From Misgurnus anguillicaudatus (Eukaryota; Chordata; Actinopteri; Cypriniformes; Cobitidae), in assembly GCF_027580225.2 (NCBI RefSeq), contig NC_073343.2:1054001-1118000 (forward strand): a stretch of DNA of 64,000 nucleotides, read 5' to 3'. Shown here one piece after another: positions 1-14,262 of this stretch (the first letter of the stretch is position 1; every line of letters begins with the position of its first letter). A program made the position numbers and the translations under genes. The notes beneath the pieces were generated by a model, which had not been told where the DNA came from, did no database searches, and saw only the letters and a program-made list of their open reading frames with translations.

Positions 1-50
1 TAAGGGTATTTTAATAGTGTCCTATTTCTTATCTTGGATAACTGTCACAG

Positions 51-496
51 ATCTGAAGATGACCCGTTTCTGCTGTATGCTGCTTTGCACTCGGGCATTC
101 ACTGTAATTTTCTCAGTCGTGATCTGATGAGAGATCACAAGGCCTGCTTTCCAGACAGCCCCACCAGACGCCTCTTTTTCAAGTGGCAACGTGGTCATCA
201 GTTAGTAATCAGTCATTACACCCCAGGAAAAAGGGTTCGGTTTCAGGTAGGTTTATAAATGAAGGGATGTTAAGTAGATGATGTGTGTTTTAAAGTACAG
301 AACTGAGGTCAGATAATGATGTCATGTTTTACAGAGGATCGCCACTTATGACACCATCGTCCAGACGGCTGGCAGCTCCTGGCACATTCCATTCGATGAG
401 AACGGAAGGGATAGAGCCACGTATGAAGTGCCTCAAAATTGGCTATGTCTTACTCAGGAGCACTCAGGGACTCAGGCTTTGGATTGTAAAATGTAA
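51..496 (+). CDS. prorp: Mitochondrial ribonuclease P catalytic subunit (PRORP/MRPP3), last two exons
   Basis: Protein-only RNase P, the mitochondrial nuclease that removes 5' leaders from tRNA precursors together with MRPP1/MRPP2. Only the C-terminal part lies in the window. Exon A is 51-246 (acceptor AG at 49-50, donor GT at 247-248, phase 0 at its end); the terminal exon is 335-496 (acceptor AG at 333-334, TAA at 494-496). Exon A carries the end of the metallonuclease (NYN/PIN-like) domain: the [12 protein letters not shown] motif holds two adjacent aspartates, and RDLMRDHK gives another acidic residue 21 positions later, the spacing of the catalytic aspartates I recall for human PRORP (D478, D479, D499). 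The terminal exon has SSWHIPFD and QNWLCL, whose His and Cys are 21 residues apart, matching the zinc-binding His/Cys pair closing the protein. The gene runs in from the left and lies upstream of psma6 on the same strand, as in human. Confident identification; upstream exons are outside the window. Confidence 0.95.
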
Positions 497-502
497 AATA
501 AA
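497..502 (+). terminator. prorp: prorp polyadenylation signal AATAAA
   Basis: AATAAA begins immediately after the prorp stop codon (TAA 494-496). If it is used the 3'UTR would be only about 15-30 nt, which is very short. No other strong signal was picked out nearby, so assignment is tentative. Confidence 0.5.
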
Positions 503-3500
503 AATAATATTATAAATATATATTTTTGTTTCTTCTTTATTAGTTGCCTGATTTGTTGTTTTATTATACAGGTGTAATTTAAGCTGTGGTTTTATATTGT
601 AGCATTTAATTGTATAACATTTGCCGAAAATAATCCCCAAAATTCCTCCAGGAATATACTGTACAATAGAAACACTCGCATGAGGAATTTCCCAAAGTTT
701 TAAAAGGAACATATTTGCATTATGTTCTTCATTTACAATTCTAAGCAAATATTTATTTGGCATAACAATTAGAGGACTGTGACTCGAAACTAATTATGTG
801 TCTGGGGATTAACTAAACACTCCCTCCTGAACATTTACCACAGATACTGTATGTGCTATTAAGTAACACTGGTATATTTTTTATACTAAATAGTCCATTA
901 CAGGATTGATAAAATGTACTTAATTTTAATGCTGTTTCTAAATCTATTTAGGCTTTTTACTAGTGCTGGGCAAAGATTAATCGCGATTAATCGCATACAA
1001 AATAAAAGTGATTTTTGGCATAATATGTGATTGTGTGCTGTGTGTAAATATTATGTATACATAAATACACACACATTCATGTATGTATTTAAGAAAAATT
1101 TACATGTGTATATATATTTCTCTATATTTTTTTATATTATATATAAATAAAACATTCTGAAATATATGTATGTGTGTGTGGTTAAATATACATAATAAAT
1201 ACACAGCACAAACTCATATACTATGCTAAAAATCACTTTTATTTTGTATGTGATTAATCTTTGCCCAGCACTACTTTTTTTACTATTAACTATTTTTTCT
1301 ATTCACTGTATTACTATTATTCATATGGCCCAAATGCCACAGTTATAAAGTATAGTCACGTAAACGGAGGATCTAATAAGTATTAAAGGGTGTGTGTAGT
1401 AATATGAAATAACTGGTATTTGACCCATGTCCCATCTGACCCACCTATAGTAACCAGAAAACCCTTCAAAGCTTCAAAAGCTAAATAAACCCACTCGACT
1501 TGTGTCATATATTTGAAGTGTCCTAAAGACATTTACTCCTCTACTTTCTTGTTTTGGATATCACAGGTTTTTTCCAGTTCTTATACACATTATTTTAAAG
1601 TAAACATCCTGAAACAAAAGAGAATGGGCATTGGGCACAGGTCAAGACTTTAATAAAAAAATGGATTATTTTTTATTTTGTTTAATTAAAACCTTTAAAA
1701 AAATTATTTTTGATGTTATTTTTTTAACACTTTTGCATCCTTTGAAGTTTAAACTGTTTTCTGGTTCTCGGTCAACATCCACTCCCATAGTAACCAGAAA
1801 ACCCAAAATAGCACTTTTAAAAAAATCTCCATTTGGGTTATGAAGAACAAGGACGGACATGACCAAGTAAATGACCAAGTTTGTGGATTTGGGTGAACTC
1901 TTTAAGAGTATTTTGTTTTGTTGAAACACGGTGTAATAAAGAATTTGAACTTTAAATCTTTATAAACAAATACAAACTTAAGTGGGTTTTACAGAGAGAC
2001 ATAGGAATTGAGAATTTATTTAATTTCTTTTTTTTTTCAAATAAATTTTGATACTAAAGTAAACACAATAGCACAAATTTCATTGGTGAAAATCATAACA
2101 CATCTACAATCCATCTGCAACTGAGCGAATTGCAGTCATTCATTATCTTGATAAATTTAAAGTCGACCCACGCTCATGCTCTTATCATGTTTTTTAAAAC
2201 TGATACAACTCCCCACTTCCTTCCACCGCCCTCAGTAGGTCCTAAATATATATATTTCTATTTTTAAGCTTAGCGTACAGTAAAGTTTAAGAGTTAACAT
2301 TTCATTCTGTAGTCATACGCAGGAATGAACCAATGAACATTAAAATGTATTGCTTGCTAAACAATGGTTTAAAGAAGACCTATTTCATGGCTAGAAAACA
2401 ACGTTATTTTGTGTATTTGGTATAATACAATATGTTCTCTTGGTTTATGGTTTAAAAAACACATTATTTTCCACATACCATACATTTTGTAGATTCAGAT
2501 TTCCCCTTCTTTCTGAAACGCATTGATTTTGTACAAAACTGTCCCTGATTGGCCAGCTAACCTGTACATTGTGATTGATCTGAATACCTCTGACGTGAGC
2601 TGGAAATGTGACGCTCCTTACCATGTTTGAAAGATTTGGACACAATGCAATGCTAACAGGAGTTAACTTACAGGCTGTGAGTCCAAAGTGGGAGGAATTA
2701 TGATAATGTCAGTCTTGTCCACATCACCAATCCCAGTAAACTGTTGCCTACAATCAGTGTGTTTGTAGTCCAAGAAAAGAGATTTACGTTGGAGACGATA
2801 AGTGGCGTCATCATTTACTTTCGGTTATGTACCTTATCATTAACATAATACACACTTACACACCAAAAGAAATGTAAAATCCTGAATCGGACCATTGGTT
2901 CTCTTTAAGGTAATCAAATAACACAATCATGTAGACTTCATGAAAAAAAATGTTTTCCTTTAAGAACAAATGGGTTTATAACAATCACAGAATAGATGTT
3001 TGATGCCTGAAGAAGATCGAAAGATCGAAACGTTGCAATAAATTTTTCTATTTTTGCAAGTGGATAGTGTGCGGGTTTTTTCTATTTGTCTATATTTGGA
3101 CTTTCGAGTTCTTTTTTCCTACGCACCTATCGCACACAGGTGTGCGACATTTATGTGATTGATTTTATAACAATCACAAAATCATTGACAGCAATTGTGT
3201 CATGTAAGAATAGCCAAAACATTTTTATAAAGGAATTTTGTAAAAAAAAAAAAAAAAGTTTGACATTATGATTCAAAAGCAGCATCTATAAGAAAGAGAT
3301 GTACTATTTTATCTTTTAATGCATTTAAATAAAAAAATAATTGTATCTTGTTTTATGTTTAATGCTGTAATATTCAGTATTTAATATATTCAATAGTCAA
3401 TATTACATAATCAATATGTAATAATAAAAAATACTGTCTGTGTAATGATGACACCAATAAGTTCTTTGATGACACAGAGAGAGAAAAAGAGAGAGAGAGA
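503..3500. other. prorp-psma6 intergenic spacer
   Basis: AT-rich spacer without a recognisable gene. It contains the palindromic MITE at 961-1273. A short phrase (TAGTAACCAGAAAACCC) occurs twice, near 1448 and 1788. A repeat-like segment near 3001-3100 has the iterated motif GAAGATCGAAAGATCGAAAC, and a (GA)n tract at about 3477-3509 lies just before psma6. Short open frames here show no protein-like composition. Confidence 0.6.
961..1273. mobile_element. Palindromic MITE, family A copy 1
   Basis: Starts TAGTGCTGGGCAAAGATTAA and ends with the reverse complement (...TTAATCTTTGCCCAGCACTA). Inside the termini, ATTAATCGCGATTAATCGCA and ATACAAAATAAAAGTG on the left are mirrored on the right. The centre is AT-rich with TATA/TGTG runs. 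There is no coding capacity, so it is non-autonomous. A second copy is at 30111-30537 and a diverged third at about 53574-53905. Superfamily not determined: flanks give no clean duplication. Confidence 0.85.
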
Positions 3501-3625
3501 GAGAGAGAGCACGCGCGCAACTCATCATCTCCCCCGGATGTGAATGTTGACGCCGGGGTTATCACTTCCGCTGTCAATCAGAGAGGTGCTTGGATCTGTT
3601 TACAAACTTCATATTTCAGCATTAA

Positions 3626-6522
<2,897 letters not shown>

Positions 6523-6634
6523 GAATATGTACACGAGTCTTGTGACGCATGTTTGAGAGTTAGTACCACATGCTCTCAGTGTTCAGGTCATTGGATGTTT
6601 TTGCTGTTTATTTAGCTTTTTGTTGTAACAGAAC

Positions 6635-6640
6635 AATAAA
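6635..6640 (+). terminator. psma6: psma6 polyadenylation signal
   Basis: AATAAA about 113 nt after the psma6 stop codon, a normal distance for this short 3'UTR; followed by T/G-containing sequence. Confidence 0.75.
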
Positions 6641-6974
6641 AAAAAGTTTTTGAAAGCTGTCAATTCTTGGTCAAATGTGTACATATAAAGCATTGTTATG
6701 TTTTTCATTTGTTGCAGATAAATCTAATGATCTATTAAACGGCTGGTGGCCCTATTATTAGGATTATTCGGCCGAAAATAGCTAAAAAGCAGAGCGACGT
6801 AAAAATGCAAAAACGAAAGCAGCGTAAATACGACAAACATGTTGGTGAAAGCATTTTAAATTGTCCAAGAAATATTCGAAAACATACAGCACTACAACTT
6901 ACATTTATCATTTAAAATCAAGACACAGATTTTCTCTAGATTAGTCAGGTTTCTGGCCTATTGCTAAGAAACAC

Positions 6975-8135
6975 AGTTTGAGCTTCCCCCAAAGATTCTC
7001 TATTGGGTTTAGGTCTGGAGACATTGATATGCTTCTTACAGAGCCGCTCCTTTGTTATCCTGGCTTTGTGCTTTGGGTCATTGTCATGTTGGAAGACCCA
7101 ACCTCAACCCATCTTCAATGCTCTAACTGAGGGAAGGAGGTTGTTCCCCAACATCTCACAATACATGGCCCCGGTCATCCTCTTCTTAATACAGTGCAGT
7201 CGCCCTGTCCCTTGTGCAGAAAAACACCCCCAAAGCTACCACCCCCATGCTTAGTAGGGATGGTGTTCTTGGGATGGTACTCATCATTCTTCTTCCTCCA
7301 AACACGTTTAGTGGAATTATGACCAAAAAGTTCTATTTTGGTCTCATCTGACCACATGACTTTCTCCCATGACTACTCTGGTTCATCGAAATGGTCATTG
7401 GCAAACTTAAGACGGTCCTGGACATGTGCTGGTTTAAGCAGGGGAACCTTCCGTGCCATGCATGATTTCAAACCATGACTTCTTAGTGTATTACCAACAG
7501 TAACTTTGGAAACGGTGGTCCCTGCTTTTTTTCAGGTCATTGACCAGCTCCTCCCATGTAGTTTTGGGATGATTTCTCACCTCTTTAAGGATCATTGAGA
7601 CGCCACGAGGTGAGATCTTGCATGGAGCCCCAGTCCGAGGGAGATTGACAGTTATGTTTAGCTTCTTCCATTTTCTAATGATTGCTCATTTTTTCACCAA
7701 GCTGCTTGGCAATTTCCCCGTAGCCCTTTCCAGCCTTGTGGAGGTGTACAATTTTGTCTCTAGTATCTTTGGACAGCTCTTTGGTCTTGGCCATGTTAGT
7801 AGTTGGATTCTTACTGATTGTATGGGGTGGACAGGTGTCTTTATGCAGCTAACGACCTCAAACAGGTGCATATTATTTAGGATAATAAATGGAGTGAAGG
7901 TGGACATTTTAAAGGCAGACGTACAGGTCTTTGAGGGTCAGAACTCTAGCTGATAGACAGGTGTTCAAATACTTATTTGCAGCTGTATCATACAAATAAA
8001 TAGTTAAAAAATTATACATTGTGATTTCTGGATTTTTTTTTTTTAGATTATGTCTCTCACGTTGGACACCTACGATGACAATTTCAGACCCCTCTGTGAT
8101 TTCTAAGTGGGAGAACTTGCAAAATACTTCGCATC
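6975..8135 (-). mobile_element. Truncated Tc1/mariner-like transposon
   Basis: Read on the minus strand, 7175-7357 encodes a typical Tc1-like transposase stretch around WSDETKIELFGHNSTKRVW, a region containing one catalytic acidic residue of the DDE domain, followed by HGGGS. The plus strand shows the characteristic antisense phrases (for example CCAAAGATTCTCTATTGGG near 6990). Several stops and frame changes break the gene, so it is dead. The right end retains part of the inverted-repeat region up to GTGGGAGAACTTGCAAAATA (~8130) but the outer terminus is gone. The left end begins abruptly inside the coding part near 6975, with its terminal repeat missing. Confidence 0.8.
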
Positions 8136-9194
8136 GAGCATCCTCGAAAAAGTCACCGGCCGCCACTGCATACAGTGATATATAAGCATTGCAAGGTTCT
8201 TAAGGCAGAGTAATGAATAGATTATTTGCATTTTGCGTGGGAATAGAAGATTGGATTAATATCCGTTTAGCCAAGACTCATTTATGTGGTCGAATGTAAA
8301 TGGAACAATTTTTTAAGTCAGATATCTATTCGATCAGAGAAGTGACCATGTGCAAAAATGCCCTATAATGACTGCTGGAATGTTTTAAAAAAAATTGTTA
8401 AATAGTGAAATAAATATAGTAAAAAGGAAATTCTGAAAACTTTACTTGTGCAATAGGGGGAAAATTGTCAAAATAATTAGGAAAAATAAAATTATTCAGT
8501 CTGTTTCATTTTATTCAACTTCGGCCAAGAATTTTCCTTTTGGTGCATCTCTACCTATTATGCTAAATTCACAAAAATGTGTTTGCGGTCTGTGAACACA
8601 ACCACTCTACAAGAAAAAACTTTAAAAAAAAAATGTTTTAATCCCTATTAAACTAAACCAGTCTCATTAGACATGCCATTTTGATTTTCTTGTTATTGTG
8701 ACATCACATTGATATAGCTTTATCATTTTACAGGGATTATTTATGCTATTATAGCAACATTACAGACTAACTAGGGTTTCAAACATAGGGTCAGAAAGAA
8801 ATGTGACCTTTAACTGAAAGTGCTCGCTGTCTCTTGAAAAAGGTGTTTGGGGCATTAACTCATTTGCATGTAAAGGTACACCCAAATAGGAGCATTTTGG
8901 ACATGCTATAACAAATGATCTGGGGTATTTTGAGCTGCAACTTCACACACACATTCTAGGCACACTTTAGATTTATATCACATCTTGTAAAAATGGCATA
9001 ATAGGTGCATTTTAAAGTGTTATTTTGCCCCAAAATAAAAAATGGGTCATTTCCTCTATTAACAAAAACTCTTTTCAGGCCATCTATTGATGTTCTGAAG
9101 AGTGTTTGTGAAAGCACCATGACTTAAAATAGAAATAATATACATTTTGACCTGTTCCTCTTTTAAAGCTGTCCAATGGCTTCATGTAACTTAG

Positions 9195-10124
9195 TATATG
9201 GGTGATTCTCACGAAAACATGGTTTTAAAAATGTCAAGCATGAAAATGTAAAAATGGCTTAAATTTACTTTTTTTCCCACCAGACATTGAAAAACAAAGT
9301 CTGGAGTAAATGGGAACATTAATTTAAAAACTTTTACTTATCATTTAACACTTTTTGTAACATAATTTAAAAAATTAGTCCGAAAAAAATCTCATTACCG
9401 CAACAGTCAGAAAACATCAACACTGACATATTTTCAAATTGACATGACAAACCTGAAAGAACATAATTAGGAGATTCTGCACATGCATTTAAAATCAAAG
9501 TATTATCCTTCTATTAATCAAATTAACATTTAAAAAGCATCTGTTGCGGTAATGATAATCAAAATGTCGTGTAAGCATTCTGACAAGACAATATTTCAAA
9601 TTAACTGTAAAAAAATGATCTTACCTGGTAGCCATCTTGAAGTAACTGGTCCATGTGCTTGGTCACTCAAAATCAAACTTTATTAAAATTCTGTATGTGT
9701 GCTTAAACTGTTCTCAAAAAGTGTTGCGGAGGATGAGAACATCAGGCATGGACACATCATTTTCCTAATTTTTCTTCATTATTATTATACATGAATATTC
9801 AGTAAATATTTTTTCTGTCATCTAAAGTAGTCTAGCAAAACATCCATTTATTTTTTTTCTTAATATTTTTGTGTTAATTTGATTAAATTACAACATAACG
9901 CATGTTCAAACACAGCCGGACACATTGCGGTAATGAGAATTTCAGCAGAAAATCAGATAAAATTTACAATTATAAATTCTTATGTTGAAATCACACATTG
10001 TGCAAGGTAGAACATAGTATTGTGTTAATTCTGATGCTTTTTAATGTTACTATATTACACATTTTAAAGCTAAAATCATTAGTGCCGTGGTGTTTCAATG
10101 GTTTCGTGAGAATCACCCATATAT
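9195..10124. mobile_element. ~930 bp TIR element with TGGGTGATTCTCACGAAA ends
   Basis: Left end TATATGGGTGATTCTCACGA (from 9195) is mirrored at the right by TCGTGAGAATCACCCATATA (to about 10124). Flanks are TA-rich, so a TA or TATA duplication is plausible. The interior is AT-rich, non-coding, and carries repeated TTGCGGTAATGA-type words in both orientations (near 9397, 9545, 9926; a diverged one near 9724). Non-autonomous; superfamily not assigned. Confidence 0.8.
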
Positions 10125-11451
10125 ATATATATATAGCACTTAAGTCACATGGTCTACTTTTGTAATATGTTTGATAAAGTTTGGCAGTTCCACACTAATG
10201 CTTTTGTGCAATATCAGAACTTATTTATTCTTATTGTGTCATCCTACTGTGTTTACGAGTGTGATATGAAGATACATGTTGTAACTTGAGACTTTTGTCA
10301 TTTAAATATAAAGTGATTTTAGCAGGAAGACCTCTCGATTACCATCACTGATGGTAAGCCGATCAAATCTGTTTTTCTCACTCCCTTGAGTTGTAAATGA
10401 CTTCCTAAACTCTCACTTTGGACTCCCCTCCAGAAGTTGGGTTTGCATAGATGTGCTTCACCACAGCCCTCTTCCCTTTCTGAGATGGCAAAACGAGCCA
10501 GATTTTCCAATTGCCTGCCTCCCGTCATTTCTCGGATCTATCTGAATCATATGAGGCTCTCGTGAGCCCTAAAGTTACAAGACCTGTGAAGGCCCCTGTA
10601 TGTCCTAAACAGACTCCAACACTCCACAGCGCTCAAAAAGAGACCGTTATGACTAAATCATTTGCATGCCATATTTCGTTAAGATGTGCCTTGAGGACTA
10701 AAGATGCTATCTCGAAATTAAGAAGGCACGCGGTACGGATTCACGTTCGGAAATAAACAGGGTTAAGCTGAAGGTGGAGCCCCTTTAGAGTTCTCAGGTT
10801 TGTATTCAAATCAGGAAAACCACACACACGTCTTGACTTTACAGTAAAAGGCGAGACGGCAAAGCAGGGTGTTCACAGACTGTGACACTGAATTGAACCG
10901 AATGACTGGTAGGTTCATTTGCGAATATGAAAGTTTGTGGAAATTTTGAAGGAGTTTCACAACACGCTGTTGGCATAGGGTCAGCATGATCTGAAATATG
11001 AAATGATTAGGTGTCAACTTTGGGGGCATAGTGCTGATAGTGGAAAAAAGATGGAAATTTTGAAGATAAAAGATTTTGAGAGCAAGAAACATAATGACCC
11101 TACACCCTTTTCCTAGAAAGCAAATACTGGGAGTTGCTTTCAAGGAATTGTATTTGGGAAAACTGTTTACCGGTTTTCAATCATGCTGAATTCCTTGTAA
11201 ATACAGCATTGTGCAATTCCACAATGTTCCTTATTTAAGAAATTCAGGAAGTCGGGGGACTTTCAACATTGCCTTTTTTTATCTGAGCGGTCTTTCCAAC
11301 ACAGGAAATTCCACTGTACTCAGCTGTGATGAAAGAAAACAAAGTACAAACTCTTCGCTCAGTGACAAAGGGATATTTAACTTCCCCTTTCTGGTTCTTA
11401 ATAGTGCTAATGCTTTTCCAAGGAACGACACAAAGTAAAGTTGTCAAAGGT

Positions 11452-11457
11452 TTTAAT
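11452..11457 (-). terminator. nfkbia: Candidate nfkbia polyadenylation signal (ATTAAA)
   Basis: TTTAAT on the plus strand is ATTAAA on the coding strand, about 400 nt after the nfkbia stop. No canonical AATAAA was found between here and the stop, so this common variant is the best candidate. Confidence 0.4.
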
Positions 11458-11852
11458 TTAAAGCATCTCATGTATTTCTACAAGAAAACTTCTCATATAC
11501 ACATTTACATGTTGTTATAAAAATAAATCTGTCTGTATACACAATAATTTACACATCACAGTACAATAGATATACAGCTGCTGATTTGAGCTGGATATAT
11601 TCCAACACAGACGGCCAAAGGTACATTTGCTGGCCTCAGTCCAGTGTTCCTCTTAAGATGGTCTGGTAAAACATCCACAAATAACCTTCTTTTCTTGGGC
11701 TCCTTCTTCTGGATCGGTCTTTTACTTGAACGAGCCAAGGGCCGTCTTGTCCCACCGCAAGCCCCTTTGTGGACTTGTCCCTGGGCTCCTCGAATGAGAA
11801 CAGTTCTGTATCTCTCCATTCCACAGAATTCCGAAAGTCCTTTTGCACTTTC

Positions 11853-13724
11853 CTACTGCCCGGCTACTACAATATCATCATATATCTGTGAACAAAGGAT
11901 GAGACGATTAAGTATGGCTCATAATAGCGACAATAAGGAATAGGTGTATGCGTACATGAGTAATTCTCACCTCGTTTTCCGAGTCTTCAGAATATTCATC
12001 TGAGTCGTCCGACTCACTATCTGGAAGTTCCCAGAGGTGCGGTGCGGTGACTTCAAACAGGGCTTTCTCGATGTCTTTATTCGGCCGGCCGTAGGTCAGG
12101 TGATAAGGTGTGTGACCCCCATACGTTAAGCTGTTAACATCAGCACCTTTGCTGATTAAAAGCCGAACGAGCTCCAAGTTCTGCAGGTCGACCGCTAAGT
12201 GAAGAGCAGTTCGGCCATTACACTGTTCCTGATTGAGGAAATACAGAATCATGTTTAGCCATCGTTTTTTTTTTTATTCTTAAGATTAATGCATACACAA
12301 ATCAATTACTAGATTAAAATTCATATTTATACCTGTGCGTTGATGTCTGCGCCAAGCTGAATGAGGTTTTCTAGTAACGACAGATAACCTTGGGTGGCGA
12401 CCACGTGGATGCATTTCTGACCTGTGGGGGTAAAAATCACATTAGATCAAAAATACCAACCCAAGGTAAGTCAAAATAGTGGAACGTATACTTGAAATGC
12501 CTGCGTACCGCTATAGTTGGGTGTTTGAAAGATGGCTGGTAGTTGCTGTGGGCAGCCTTGCGTCAGGAGACTGAAGCAGGCCAAAGATCCCGTTCTGCAA
12601 GCAATGTGAAGGGCTGTGTTACCCCGGTCATCAACCAGGGTCGCATCGCACCCGGCTTTAAGTAATCGGTCCACTATAATAGTTTGCTCTGTGATCACTG
12701 CCAAATGCAAGGCGGTCTGAAACAAAAGAGAAATTTTAGTACATCAGACATAATGGTCCTATATGATCTACTTGTATTGATGCATTTCAGTGTTTGTACC
12801 TGTCTTTGGTTGTTCTGTATGTTGAGGAAGGCTTCGCCATTGGACAAATTAATGATCTTCAATGCAGCATCTTGGGCCTCGTGTATTATACTAAGATGCA
12901 GATACCTTTAAAAAAAAATAAAGAGAAGACTTGTAAGAAACAGCCATGTAGTTTAAAGTTTCTTGCAACAGTAACACTTTCAGTTTGCAGAAACTTTCTT
13001 CCTAGTAGAGACATGCGCAACACCAGCGTCTGGCACGCGGCCCGGGACTTTCCGAGTTCACGCAGCCCCGCCCACATTGACGCAGGGCCAGAGAACAGTC
13101 CGTACTGAAACAGCGCTTCTGTTTACATAAAGCCATTATGACTGTAAAACGGGGCTGCGCATGCGCAAAACCGTCTGCGAATGGAACGAGCTTTAACTGC
13201 AAAATCTGCATTAAGCGAATTTTTTTACAAAGTGAATACCAAAAAAATATTAACATAATCGAGCCATATTAAAGATGCAAACAAAAAAACTAATTTCTTT
13301 ATAATAAAAACGCATAAACGTTGTCCAAAAGCGACCAAACATACGATTGATTTGCATTAAATTTCGTCCTTTGGAAACCAAACAAGGCCTAAAAAAATAA
13401 TCAATATCTGCGACCTACAACGTTTTCTTTTTCGTGCACAAAACACGCACTATCCACCAAAGCAGAGCAATGCCCTTATATGGGCATCGTAGTGTTTAAT
13501 TAAAATAAAAGCGCTTACGTGTCTCCGTCCTCGGTGAGATATTTCTTCCATGGTTCTTCGTATTCCTCCTGCCCATCGCGAGACAAATCCATCCGCCTAA
13601 ATTCACACTCCACAGACGTATATTCATCCTCCCTCAGCGAATCCAAACCGCTGTCGAGACGTTCGTCGGTGTTTCCGAGCAGCTTCCCAGCTTTGGGATC
13701 ACGGCCATCTGCATAAAAATCCAT
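11853..13724 (-). CDS. nfkbia: NF-kappa-B inhibitor alpha (IkappaB-alpha)
   Basis: Cytoplasmic inhibitor that masks the nuclear-localisation signals of NF-kappaB dimers until IKK phosphorylation triggers its ubiquitination and destruction. Six exons on the minus strand join in frame: 13519-13724, 12800-12905, 12509-12716, 12333-12421, 11971-12228, 11853-11885 (stop TAG at 11853-11855): 299 aa plus stop, slightly shorter than the ~317 aa I know for mammals. The N-terminus contains the IKK degron DSGLDS at residues 24-29 (Ser25, Ser29 as phospho-acceptors), with Lys11 and Lys14 upstream as candidate ubiquitin sites. Exons 2-5 encode ankyrin repeats (TALHLAVITEQTIIVDRLL, GNTALHIACRTGSLACFSLL, GRTALHLAVDLQNLELVRLL). 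The acidic C-terminal PEST segment is PDSESDDSDEYSEDSENE, and the last exon adds IYDDIVVAGQ. ATG 13724 gives the degron-containing N-terminus directly. Divergent from insm2, convergent with psma6, as in human. Zebrafish has two nfkbia copies; which one this matches is not decided. Confidence 0.97.
12906..13518. other. nfkbia: nfkbia intron 1, with GC-rich block
   Basis: 613 bp intron. Its middle (about 13010-13180) is GC-rich, unlike neighbouring introns, and carries a perfect kappaB motif (13044-13053), a GC-box-like CCCCGCCCA near 13064 and the palindromic word TGCGCATGCGCA near 13156. It looks regulatory; function inferred only. Confidence 0.55.
13044..13053. promoter_or_regulatory. nfkbia: Perfect NF-kappaB site in nfkbia intron 1
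   Basis: GGGACTTTCC is an exact match to the kappaB consensus GGGRNWYYCC. It is within the GC-rich block of intron 1, ~670 bp downstream of the start codon. NFKBIA is a known direct NF-kappaB target, so a functional site is plausible; binding is not shown. Confidence 0.55.
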
Positions 13725-13867
13725 TTGGTTTGATTTGGTTTGCTGCTACAATAAAGTTCCACACACCGCGTATCGAGTCAATTGCGCTTCTGAACTGTGC
13801 TGTGCCAGACTTTGAGAAGAGATTAAAAGAGCGGAGCAAAAAAGTAGGCGGAGCTTCTCGCAGGGTG

Positions 13868-13877
13868 GGGGATTTCC
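13868..13877. promoter_or_regulatory. nfkbia: NF-kappaB site in nfkbia upstream region
   Basis: GGGGATTTCC matches the kappaB consensus and lies ~145 bp upstream of the nfkbia start codon, where the proximal promoter should be. A weaker kappaB-like word, GGGGAAATTTTC, follows at 13932-13943. Fits autoregulation of IkappaB-alpha by NF-kappaB. Confidence 0.6.
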
Positions 13878-14061
13878 ACAGTGATTGACGCCTGAATGGT
13901 GTCGACTGGGAATTATTCGAGCCAGGAGTTTGGGGAAATTTTCACTGCTTCAGTAGACTGGTTCATTCCAGTACAATTTTTGAGAATTTGATAAGAAAAA
14001 TCTGAAGAATTTTTATTGCTTCTGCACAAAAATATGCATTCAATGCACAAAATACACGGTG

Positions 14062-14161
<100 letters not shown>

Positions 14162-14262
14162 CAGAAAAATACTAAATCAAGTGTTTTGATTTGCAATACA
14201 GCCTCATGAAATAAATATAAATATGCAGTGATGTTTAAAATGCAATTTATATTTATGCATTC

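Larger units (their letters stand above)
6641..11450. other. psma6-nfkbia convergent intergenic region
   Basis: No host gene seen. It holds a truncated Tc1-like element (6975-8135), TTCGGCCGAAAA near 6768 and AACTTCGGCCAAGAATTTTC...TGCATCTCTA near 8518-8551 (possible flanks of an older hAT-like copy), a partial family B copy (~8860-9020), the TIR element at 9195-10124, and 10.1-11.4 kb of unclassified sequence that lies between the 3' ends of the two genes. Confidence 0.6.

Noticed and set aside
7618..7953. 111-codon plus-strand open frame
   Set aside because: Antisense of the truncated Tc1-like copy.
11644..11943. 99-codon plus-strand open frame
   Set aside because: Lies antisense to the nfkbia 3' exon and 3'UTR.
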